A stretch of DNA of 64,000 nucleotides, taken from an uncultured Parafilimonas sp. (lineage in GTDB: Bacteria; Bacteroidota; Bacteroidia; Chitinophagales; Chitinophagaceae). The first letter of the stretch is position 1; each line of letters opens with the position of its first letter. The DNA lies in the NCBI GenBank assembly GCA_903882935.1, contig CAIRZB010000001.1:158750-222749 (forward strand), in the 5' to 3' direction. Under the pieces are notes generated by a model. It had not been told where the DNA came from and did no database searches. It worked only from the letters and a program-made list of their open reading frames with translations. Shown here piece after piece: positions 24,722-32,788 of this stretch. Both the position numbers and the translations under genes were made by a program.

Positions 24722-27364
24722 TTACGCAACCGTTGTTTGTTCCTTTTGGGAAGCAATGGCTGCAGCGGGGGCCTCATTCCTAAAAACCACCACATTATCA
24801 AACACGTCAACCAACACTGGGTGGTTTCTGTTTACATCACCTGCCAGTATGCGTTTACTTAAGGTGTTTACAATCTCTTTTTGTATTAGGCGTTTCAACG
24901 GCCTTGCGCCAAATTGCGGGTCAAATCCCTGTTCGCCTAAGTAATCAACCAAATAGTCACTAAACTCAAGTGCAATACCATTGTTGGCCAGCATTTGCTT
25001 TAGTCCGTTCAGTTGTATTTTTACAATGTTCCGTATGTCTTTTTTCAACAATGGGTGGAACATGATGATTTCATCAACCCTGTTTAAAAACTCGGGCCGT
25101 ATGGTTTGGCGCAGCAGGTTCATCACCTCGGCCCTTGCCTTGGTTTCCGCTTTCTCAAAAGTGCTTTCGGTAACATTTTCATAGGCTTCCTGTATCAGGT
25201 GGCTGCCAATATTACTCGTCATAATGATGATGGTGTTTTTAAAGTTCACCACGCGGCCCTTGTTGTCGGTAAGGCGGCCATCATCCAACACCTGCAACAA
25301 TATATTCCAAACATCGGGGTGTGCTTTTTCAATTTCATCAAGCAGCACCACGCTGTACGGTTTACGGCGTACGGCCTCGCTCAACTGCCCGCCTTCATCG
25401 TAGCCCACATAGCCCGGAGGCGCACCCACCAGCCTGCTCACGGAATGCTTTTCCTGGTATTCACTCATGTCAATGCGCGTCATCATACTTTCGTCGTCAA
25501 ACAGGTACTCCGCCAGTGCTTTTGCCAGTTCGGTTTTACCAACGCCTGTGGTACCCAAAAATATGAATGAGCCAATGGGCTTTTTGGGGTCCTGCAAACC
25601 GGCGCGGCTTCTGCGTATGGCATCGGCAACGGCGGTAATGGCTTCTTCCTGGCCTACCACGCGTTTGTGCAATTCATCTTCCAGCAACAACAGCTTAACC
25701 CTTTCGCTTTGCATCATTTTACTAACCGGTATGCCGGTTGATTTGGCAATCATTTCTGCAATGTCTTCCGCGTCAACCTCTTCCTTCATAATGCGCTTAT
25801 CGGTGGTGTTGGCCAGTTTTTGCGAGTATTCGGCTACTATCTGCTCTTGCTCTTTAACCTTACCGTACCTTATTTCGGCCACTTTGCCATAGTCGCCATT
25901 ACGCTCGGCTTGGTCGGCTTCCAACTTCAGTTTTTCAATGGAGCCTTTGGCGCTTTGCAGCTTTTCCACCAACTCTTTTTCTTCTTTCCATTTCGCCCTA
26001 AAGGTGTCCCGATGGACGGAAAGGTTTGCTATATCCGTATTAAGCTCTTTTAGTTTTGCTGCGTCGTTTTCGCGTTTAATGGCTTCCCGTTCAATCTCCA
26101 GCTGCCTAATCTGCCGCTCAAGTTTGTCCAGTTCCTCGGGCATGCTGTTCATTTCCAGCCTCAGTTTTGCAGCACTTTCGTCAATCAGGTCAATGGCTTT
26201 GTCTGGCAAAAAGCGGTCGGTCACGTATCGTTGGGATAGTTCAACGGCTGCTATAATAGCCTCATCCTTTATCCTTACGTGGTGGTGGGTTTCATAACGG
26301 TCTTTCAACCCCCGCAAAATGGAGATAGCATCTTCTGCGGTTGGCTCGTCAATCACCACTTTTTGAAAACGCCGCTCAAGGGCCTTGTCTTTTTCAAAAA
26401 ACTTTTGGTATTCGTTCAAGGTGGTGGCGCCAATGGCCCTCAGCTCGCCGCGTGCCAAGGCCGGTTTTAAAATATTGGCTGCATCCATGGCCCCATCGCC
26501 GCCGCCTGCACCTACCAAGGTGTGTATCTCATCAATAAACAATACAATTTCGCCGTCGCTGCTGGCCACTTCTTTCACCACGCTCTTCAAGCGTTCCTCA
26601 AACTCGCCCTTGTATTTGGCACCGGCAATCAACTGCCCCATATCGAGCGCATAAATTACTTTGCTTTTCAAGGTGTCGGGCACGTCGCCATTTATTATGC
26701 GTATTGCCAAACCTTCCGCAATGGCTGTTTTGCCCACACCAGGCTCGCCCACCAATATGGGGTTGTTTTTTGAGCGTCGGCTCAATATATGCAGGGTGCG
26801 CCTAATTTCCTCATCGCGGCCAATCACAGGGTCAAGCTTGCCGCTGCGGGCCATTTCGTTTAGGTTTCTGGCATATTTATTCAGCGCGTTGTACTGCGTT
26901 TCCTGTGTTTGCGACTTTACGGTATCGCCCTTGCGCAAGTCTTTTATGGCTGCCACCAGCCCTTTTTCGTTTAGGCCTGCGTCTTTAAGCAGTTTGGCGG
27001 CATTATCGTTGCCCTGTAAAACGGCCAGTAACAGGTGCTCGGATGTGATGAACTCATCCCCAAACTGCTTTAAAACTGTGTTTGCCCGCAGCATGGTGTT
27101 GTTAAGGTCGCGTGATAGTGCCTGCGCGGGTTCTGCGCCGCTGGCTTTTGGCAGGCGGGCTATCAACTCGTCAAGCTTGGTTTCCACTAGGTTAACCGTT
27201 ACGTTGTTTTTCTTCAACAGGTAATCCACGGGGGAATCCTCTTGGTCAAGCAATGCCTTTAACAGGTGCTCTGTTTCAATATTGGGGTTGCCAGCATTAA
27301 AAGCCAGTTGTTGGCCCTGCTGTATAACCTCCTGTGCTTTAATGGTATAGTTATTTAAGTTCAT
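24722..27364 (-). CDS. clpB: ATP-dependent disaggregase ClpB
   Basis: The 880-residue protein is full length for ClpB. In order it has an N-terminal Clp repeat domain (MNLNNYTIKAQEVIQQGQQLA...), the first AAA+ module with Walker A GEPGVGKTA and the pore loop AGAKYKGEFEERL, and the coiled-coil M domain (about residues 410-530: LEMNSMPEELDKLERQIRQLEIEREAI...). The second AAA+ module follows with Walker A GTTGVGKTE, pore loop GAPPGYVGYDEGG and the sensor-2 region GARPLKRLIQ. With DnaK it rescues aggregated proteins after heat or other stress. There is no IGF/L ClpP-binding loop, which fits ClpB rather than ClpA/ClpC. The upstream region holds AGCTATTAGC-type repeats. Confidence 0.96.
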   Translation of the reverse strand: MNLNNYTIKAQEVIQQGQQLAFNAGNPNIETEHLLKALLDQEDSPVDYLLKKNNVTVNLVETKLDELIARLPKASGAEPAQALSRDLNNTMLRANTVLKQFGDEFITSEHLLLAVLQGNDNAAKLLKDAGLNEKGLVAAIKDLRKGDTVKSQTQETQYNALNKYARNLNEMARSGKLDPVIGRDEEIRRTLHILSRRSKNNPILVGEPGVGKTAIAEGLAIRIINGDVPDTLKSKVIYALDMGQLIAGAKYKGEFEERLKSVVKEVASSDGEIVLFIDEIHTLVGAGGGDGAMDAANILKPALARGELRAIGATTLNEYQKFFEKDKALERRFQKVVIDEPTAEDAISILRGLKDRYETHHHVRIKDEAIIAAVELSQRYVTDRFLPDKAIDLIDESAAKLRLEMNSMPEELDKLERQIRQLEIEREAIKRENDAAKLKELNTDIANLSVHRDTFRAKWKEEKELVEKLQSAKGSIEKLKLEADQAERNGDYGKVAEIRYGKVKEQEQIVAEYSQKLANTTDKRIMKEEVDAEDIAEMIAKSTGIPVSKMMQSERVKLLLLEDELHKRVVGQEEAITAVADAIRRSRAGLQDPKKPIGSFIFLGTTGVGKTELAKALAEYLFDDESMMTRIDMSEYQEKHSVSRLVGAPPGYVGYDEGGQLSEAVRRKPYSVVLLDEIEKAHPDVWNILLQVLDDGRLTDNKGRVVNFKNTIIIMTSNIGSHLIQEAYENVTESTFEKAETKARAEVMNLLRQTIRPEFLNRVDEIIMFHPLLKKDIRNIVKIQLNGLKQMLANNGIALEFSDYLVDYLGEQGFDPQFGARPLKRLIQKEIVNTLSKRILAGDVNRNHPVLVDVFDNVVVFRNEAPAAAIASQKEQTTVA

Positions 27365-27372
27365 ATCGTGTT

Positions 27373-27406
27373 TTTTGGCTACTAGCTTTTGGCTATTAGC
27401 TATAAG
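27373..27406. repeat. AGCTATTAGCTTTTGGC-type short repeats upstream of clpB
   Basis: The leader of clpB reads GGCTACTAGCTTTTGGCTATTAGCTATAAG, overlapping units of the pattern AGCTATTAGC/AGCTTTTGGC. Related units occur at 27474-27486, at the end of folK (41463-41482) and as an inverted pair at 24272/24319. Confidence 0.6.
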
Positions 27407-27622
27407 TAAAATATCAGTAAATCTATTTGACTGTTGGTAATACCGTTCAACCTTTATTGTTTGCCCGTAACTAACAGCTAATAGGTTACTGCTTTAATTA
27501 GGTGCTATTTAACTTTCTTCACAAACATTTACAGTTTATCGTAAACCCAAATATTTACATTTGAAATATATAACCAGCAAAAAGCATACAGCACTCGTAA
27601 ATACTTAATAAATACTGTAATT

Positions 27623-28663
27623 ATGGCACAAAAAAGGCTTACCGCATGCGTTAAAGTCAGTCTAGTGGTCTTCTGCCTGTTATTTTTTCAGGGTTCTAAA
27701 GCCCAATACGATTTCAGCGAGCTTGACGGGAAGTTGCAACGTTACCAAAACCAGTTAGACGGCTTTGTGGCCGCCCTTGTTTACAAGGATGGTAAAATAG
27801 TGCATAACAAGGCACTGGGCGTTGATTTTAACGCCAATGAGGCTGCCCGTATTGGCAACAGCAGCCAATGGCTTACCGCTGCCTTGGTAATGATGTTTGT
27901 GGATGAGGGCAAAATATCACTCGACGACAAGGTGATGACGTACCTACCCATTTTTGAGCGCTACAGCAAACGATATGTAACCATACGCCAATGCCTAAAC
28001 GGCACAACAGGTATTGAGGGCGAGAGCATTAACAATGCAGGCGCGGGAGCCACCTTGGAGGAGCAGGTGGACGGTTTTGCCAGCAGGCGCGATATAAAGG
28101 CAGCGCCAGGCACTGTGTTCCGCTATAGTAATGTTGGCCTAAACATTGCCGGCCGAATTTTAGAATTGGTGAGCAAGAAAAGCTTTGACCAGCTGATGAC
28201 CCAAAAATTACTGCGGCCTTTGGGGATGAAGAACACTAGTTTTCAGGATGATTCTGGCAACTCCTCAGACCCTTGCACCGGTGCACGGTCATCTGCCGCA
28301 GATTATATGAATTTTTTGGAAATGCTATTGGATAAGGGCATGTTCAAAGGCAAGCGTATTTTAAGCGAGGCTGCCATTGCCCAGATGGAGCAGGCACAAA
28401 CTACGCCGCAGATAATAAAATATATGCCAGCCATGATTGAAGGGTACAGTTATGGCTTTGGTAATTTGCTGCTTGAACAGGATGACAGCGGCAAAGGTAT
28501 TTGCGTAGCCAGCCCGAGCCTGTTAGGCACTTGGCCTATTGTGGATTATGGCCGTGGCTACGCCTGCATTATTTTTTTAAAGAAGCATGTGCCCAACTTG
28601 AAGAAAGAGATTTTCCTGGATTTGAAGGGCAGCATTGATACTGCCATAGCCCCCGCAAAGTAA
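27623..28663 (+). CDS. Secreted beta-lactamase-fold (serine hydrolase family) protein lacking the SxxK residues
   Basis: The 346-residue product has a signal peptide (to about residue 28) and the beta-lactamase/class C esterase fold. The active-site helix, normally xSxxKWLTA in this subfamily, reads RIGNSSQWLTAALVM, so the nucleophile Ser is Asn79 and the general-base Lys is Gln82. The second motif Y168-S-N170 is kept. The third motif region (VASPSLLGTWPIVD) has lost the usual small-residue HxG/PGxFG form. The surrounding VDEGKISLDDKVMTYLP and LLRPLGMKNTSF are classic. It therefore looks like a folded pseudoenzyme, perhaps binding peptidoglycan or another acyl substrate. It is not frameshifted, and its terminator is intact. 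Confidence 0.82.
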   Translation: MAQKRLTACVKVSLVVFCLLFFQGSKAQYDFSELDGKLQRYQNQLDGFVAALVYKDGKIVHNKALGVDFNANEAARIGNSSQWLTAALVMMFVDEGKISLDDKVMTYLPIFERYSKRYVTIRQCLNGTTGIEGESINNAGAGATLEEQVDGFASRRDIKAAPGTVFRYSNVGLNIAGRILELVSKKSFDQLMTQKLLRPLGMKNTSFQDDSGNSSDPCTGARSSAADYMNFLEMLLDKGMFKGKRILSEAAIAQMEQAQTTPQIIKYMPAMIEGYSYGFGNLLLEQDDSGKGICVASPSLLGTWPIVDYGRGYACIIFLKKHVPNLKKEIFLDLKGSIDTAIAPAK

Positions 28664-28685
28664 CCGCCGTTTTATAGAATTACCA

Positions 28686-28729
28686 CTAAAAGCAAAGGCA
28701 CCCATCAACACGGGTGCCTTTGCTTTTAG
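28686..28729. terminator. Bidirectional terminator between convergent genes
   Basis: CTAAAAGCAAAGGCACCC and its exact complement form an 18-base-pair stem with an eight-base loop. It is placed midway between the stop codons at 28663 and 28748. Confidence 0.85.
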
Positions 28730-28747
28730 TATGACGCTTTCAAATGT

Positions 28748-30643
28748 TTAACTGTCTTTTTTTACAAATACAATCTTGCTACGGTCGGCTTTGTAAATGT
28801 CTTCGTAAAATTTCGCAAACTCAGCAAAATCAGAAGGAGGGTAGCGGCCAATATTTCTTTGGTTCACCCGCAGTACAAAAATCTTGTTAACCTCAACTTT
28901 GTAGGAAATACTATAGCTGCCAAATTTGTTTTTAATGTCAGTAGCCGGCGGTATATTCTCTGCTGTGTAGCCTTGTGGGATAGTGATGTTAATAGTGTCA
29001 ATATCCTTGTAAGCCGACCTGAAAAGGAGGTCGAACTTCCGGGGGTTATCGGTATTGAATTTTGTGGTAGACTTATTAAACACATCCGCTTGAATAAAAA
29101 GGCGTTTGCCACTAACGGATGCATAGTTGGGTGCTAGCACGTGCAGGTATTCGTCGACTGTAGGCAAGGTCTTTTTGTCTTCCTTGTAATCATATTTATC
29201 GATGGTGTAGGTTGGCAAGTTTAATACTGAGTTCAAATATTTGTCCCTTTGTTCTTTATTAGCATCATGTATAAGGGAGTGTTGGGTTTCCTGTTGTATG
29301 CCGCTAAAATGGGTATTAACGTCTGCAGTTAAATTACCCTCGGCATCAACCAATGCATCTGTTTTGCGTAACTGTTTATTATCCTCGGCCGTATAAAGCG
29401 GGGTGTTTACAACATGCCCGCCGTCATCCCCAATTAATAAGGCCTTTCTGTTGCCAGTAAATGAACCCATGTAACCAGCTGGAGTGGTCGCACTGGTACA
29501 TTCAAGCCAAATGGTATCTTTTGCCATGGGCACACAGGCAATAACGTGGTTAAAATAAGGTGCAGGAAAGTCTTCATTAAGCCCTTTCCTGCCATTGCCA
29601 GCGTTTATCAAAACGTAATTGGCCTTTATGCCAGCCTGCTTTAACAGGCTTACCATAAAATTTGACAATGCCTTACAATCGCCATATTTTTTAGTGGCAA
29701 CATATTTTGCGTCAAAAGGCTGCCAGCCACCTATGCCAAGCTGTATGCTTATATACCTGGTATTGCTTTGTAAATATTCATACAATATTCTTACTTTTTC
29801 TCGCACGTCCGTTATACTCGCTGTTAGCCTTTGCACATCTTGCTTGATGTTGTCTGGCAATTCATCCCGACCATTGTTTAGCTGCTGCTGAAATTTGCCA
29901 AGATCGGCCCAGGTGTTCATATTGCCGCTGTAGCCGCCGAATGAAAAATCCGATGCGCCCAAAAATACAGCGGTCGTAATTTCCTGAAAAGGAGGTTGCA
30001 GCGGTTCATATTTAAAGCCCTTTAAATTATTTACCACCCAAGTATAGGCTGTGCCGTTGTTGTTAACTATGGTAGGTTGTGCGTTGTAATTATTTTGTTT
30101 ATAACGCAATTGGTAGCCGTCAGGCGTTTCAACAATAAAAGTGCTCTGTTGCACCGCGATTTTTTCATTTTCAACCGGTTGCCAGTAAGGTAGAAAATAA
30201 ATGCCGTCCAATGACTGTTCGTCTTCGTATTCCACAGTGTAAGGGTATTGCCTAAAATAAAAGTCATGTTTCTTTTCTCTGCCGTCTAGAGCAAGGCTGT
30301 ACCCATCATCAACCGATACATCGGCTATATCTCTTTTTTTGACTGATTTTAACTTTTTACCATTTTCATCAAACAGCGCGCCTGAAATATCACTTAAGTC
30401 AATCAGCTTATCGTAGTTGTTTGCGTAGGCAGCATATTCATCGCCGTCTTTATTTAAAATGGTGATGGCGTATTTGTGTTTTATTATGGCTTTACTGGGC
30501 GATTTGATAATTACGTGCAATTCTTCAAAACGCTTTACAGCGTCACAGCCATTCTTTAGTGAATCAGGAATGAGGCTTACCGCGTAATTTTGGGCAATAC
30601 TAAAAAGCGGAGCAATAAGTGCTATGATCAATAATTTCTTCAT
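28748..30643 (-). CDS. DUF3857 and transglutaminase-like domain protein, catalytic Cys/His present
   Basis: The 631-residue protein has a signal peptide (MKKLLIIALIAPLFSIAQ), a DUF3857 beta domain (about 50-220) and a transglutaminase-like core (about 270-390) with Cys323 in YGDCKALSNFM and His366 in YFNHVIAC. The acidic position falls in WLECTS, the usual variant in this family. A C-terminal beta domain similar to DUF2569/DUF3858 follows. It should be periplasmic or outer-membrane associated. Such proteins are very common in Bacteroidota, and their reaction (peptide cleavage or cross-linking) is unproven. It is the last of three paralogues on the minus strand, only five bases after the preceding one, so the two are surely co-transcribed. 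Confidence 0.87.
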   Translation of the reverse strand: MKKLLIIALIAPLFSIAQNYAVSLIPDSLKNGCDAVKRFEELHVIIKSPSKAIIKHKYAITILNKDGDEYAAYANNYDKLIDLSDISGALFDENGKKLKSVKKRDIADVSVDDGYSLALDGREKKHDFYFRQYPYTVEYEDEQSLDGIYFLPYWQPVENEKIAVQQSTFIVETPDGYQLRYKQNNYNAQPTIVNNNGTAYTWVVNNLKGFKYEPLQPPFQEITTAVFLGASDFSFGGYSGNMNTWADLGKFQQQLNNGRDELPDNIKQDVQRLTASITDVREKVRILYEYLQSNTRYISIQLGIGGWQPFDAKYVATKKYGDCKALSNFMVSLLKQAGIKANYVLINAGNGRKGLNEDFPAPYFNHVIACVPMAKDTIWLECTSATTPAGYMGSFTGNRKALLIGDDGGHVVNTPLYTAEDNKQLRKTDALVDAEGNLTADVNTHFSGIQQETQHSLIHDANKEQRDKYLNSVLNLPTYTIDKYDYKEDKKTLPTVDEYLHVLAPNYASVSGKRLFIQADVFNKSTTKFNTDNPRKFDLLFRSAYKDIDTINITIPQGYTAENIPPATDIKNKFGSYSISYKVEVNKIFVLRVNQRNIGRYPPSDFAEFAKFYEDIYKADRSKIVFVKKDS

Positions 30644-30648
30644 GGTGT

Positions 30649-32670
30649 TTACATTTTCTTAAATACAATTTGCTCTGCTTCTTTTTTAACCACAAATGCG
30701 TAAAAGTCGCGCAGGGTTTGGTAGTCGTCGGGGGTGAAATTTGCTTTTTTAATGTTTAGGCGGCAGCGCAATTGAATATGGTCGCCCGAAGCGGCGATAA
30801 TGTACTCAAACATGCCGTCAGTTTCGTTTAACATAACCCTCGACGATTTTGGTACTTCCTCCACCTTGTAGCCCTTGGGTATCTCCATGTTTAGCAGGTA
30901 CACTTCGTCAACGCAATAGGGCATTTCAACAGGGTATATGCGCTCTGCCGATTTAAAAGGGTTTTCCTTGGTGGTTTCGGTTAGCAATGGGTTAAGATAC
31001 AGCATGTCGTCCTCTGGCTTAAATTTAAAGGTGTATTTAAATGCCACAGGGTTGTCCATCAGTTTTAAGGAGTCTACTACGGCATCCGTCATTTCAACCT
31101 CAAACGGAAACTCTTTTTTCTCCTTGTTGTAAAAATCTTTTTTGTTCTCATCTGTATGCAGTTCGTCCCTTAAGTCAATCGACCCAGCGTGCCCAAACGT
31201 GGATGCGTAGCTGCCTGCAAGGCCTTTTTCATCATTCACAATAAAAACTGCCGTAATTCTGCTTTCTTTTAACGAGTCTGCAGATAAATTAATCAATGCT
31301 GGGTTGGTGGCCTCAATAATTCTTGCGCTGCCGTTGTAGCACCTCACGGGTAGTTTTCCAAAAGCCACATCGCCGCTGGCCGCGTCAAGTAAATAGCTTT
31401 TATCCCCAATCACTGCTTGGGTTATCATGTAGTTAAACTTGGTCATAATTGGGTAAACATCCAACGTTTTGCCATGTTTACGGGTACTCAATAACACGGG
31501 GTGTACCTCAAAACCAGCATATTGCAGCATTGCGGCAAGCAACATGTTTATATCAACCACATTGCCTTTTTTTAGTTGCAGTGTTTTTTTAGGCGTTTGC
31601 GAAAGATACCTGTACGAGTAATCGTTGCAGCTAAAATTATCCCTAACATAGGCAAATATTTTTTTGGCCTTCTCCAGGGGGTCTTTTTCGTTGTCTACTG
31701 CCTTTTTAACGTCATCTTTCAGCCAGTTGTTGTCGTGGCTTAATACTTCACCAAAATCCTCGTCTTTCATCAAGTCTTCCGAAACTTTGTACCAGTCCCG
31801 CAAATATGGCTCAACTGGCCTTTCGGGGTAGCGTATGCTGGAAAGCTGAAATTCAATCTTCGATACGTGGTTTTGCAGGGTAGTGGTAAAACTTTCGTCT
31901 TTTAACGGCACCGCGTCTTTCACCACCCAAAAATGTTGCACCGTGTTGGCTCCAAAACTATACGTGCTTAGCCTACTGTCGGCACTGCTGCCGTGGGAGG
32001 TGATGTTAAAATTGTCGTGCGATGTTTTTACACTGTCAATATGAAACGGGAGATAACCCTGTTGCAGAAAAACAAAGTCGTAAAACTCTGGAATTTCCAC
32101 GCTGTATTCACTCCAAAGGCGGGGGTATACGCCTTGAAAAGTCCAGGCAGGTATACGCCAAAAAGCAGGTGTGATGTGTTTGTATTTATACTCAATAATG
32201 GAGCCCTCTTTAATATTGGGGAAGGTGAATTTTACGGTAATATAGTCGCCGTCTTTATCTTTAAAAATGGAGCTTTTTTCTAATTTGGTCTTTACCACCT
32301 GCCCATTCTCTAGATTAAAGGTGGCAGCTTCCAAATCGTCTAATTTTTCTTCATAATCGTTTGTTTTTACCAATTGTATCTTAACCGTGGCCACGTCTTC
32401 AAACGAGGTTTTTTTCAGCAGGCGTATTTTTTCATGGGTCTCAAAAACTACGTCAAAGCCGCCCTCGTTGTTGCCATTGTAGTGGGTAGCCCCTTGGTCA
32501 ATTAAAAATATGGCCGAGGCAGAGGAGTCAATGGCGTAGGCCTGCGGTAAAAAATCTGCGGGTTTTACGTTGCCGAATTTCATGTCTGGCCTGTCTTTCT
32601 GGCTGAATGCGTTGGTTGAAAATAACACTGCAAGCAGTAAAGCATGGCAAGGGTTAATTGATTTTATCAT
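30649..32670 (-). CDS. DUF3857 protein with degenerate transglutaminase-like domain
   Basis: The 673-residue paralogue has a signal peptide (ending NAFSQ), a DUF3857 domain (about 60-270) and a transglutaminase-like fold (about 310-450). In the place of GDCKALS it reads GNVVDIN, so the catalytic Cys is Val371. In the place of FNHVI it reads FNYMI, so His is Tyr414. The Asp in YLLDAAS (429) remains. The fold seems intact, with good conservation of the rest (AMLQYAGFEVHPVLLSTRKHG). This fits a non-catalytic subfamily of DUF3857 proteins, probably binding or structural. It lies directly upstream of the catalytic-type paralogue. Confidence 0.87.
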   Translation of the reverse strand: MIKSINPCHALLLAVLFSTNAFSQKDRPDMKFGNVKPADFLPQAYAIDSSASAIFLIDQGATHYNGNNEGGFDVVFETHEKIRLLKKTSFEDVATVKIQLVKTNDYEEKLDDLEAATFNLENGQVVKTKLEKSSIFKDKDGDYITVKFTFPNIKEGSIIEYKYKHITPAFWRIPAWTFQGVYPRLWSEYSVEIPEFYDFVFLQQGYLPFHIDSVKTSHDNFNITSHGSSADSRLSTYSFGANTVQHFWVVKDAVPLKDESFTTTLQNHVSKIEFQLSSIRYPERPVEPYLRDWYKVSEDLMKDEDFGEVLSHDNNWLKDDVKKAVDNEKDPLEKAKKIFAYVRDNFSCNDYSYRYLSQTPKKTLQLKKGNVVDINMLLAAMLQYAGFEVHPVLLSTRKHGKTLDVYPIMTKFNYMITQAVIGDKSYLLDAASGDVAFGKLPVRCYNGSARIIEATNPALINLSADSLKESRITAVFIVNDEKGLAGSYASTFGHAGSIDLRDELHTDENKKDFYNKEKKEFPFEVEMTDAVVDSLKLMDNPVAFKYTFKFKPEDDMLYLNPLLTETTKENPFKSAERIYPVEMPYCVDEVYLLNMEIPKGYKVEEVPKSSRVMLNETDGMFEYIIAASGDHIQLRCRLNIKKANFTPDDYQTLRDFYAFVVKKEAEQIVFKKM

Positions 32671-32788
32671 AACGGTTTTTTAAAGTGGGTATGTTACAAG
32701 ACAATTATACTAAACCTAATTAATATTAACTAATTTTTATAAAATGTATACGTTGCCAGCCAAATGGCGCACTTTGCTGTTGGTTTGT

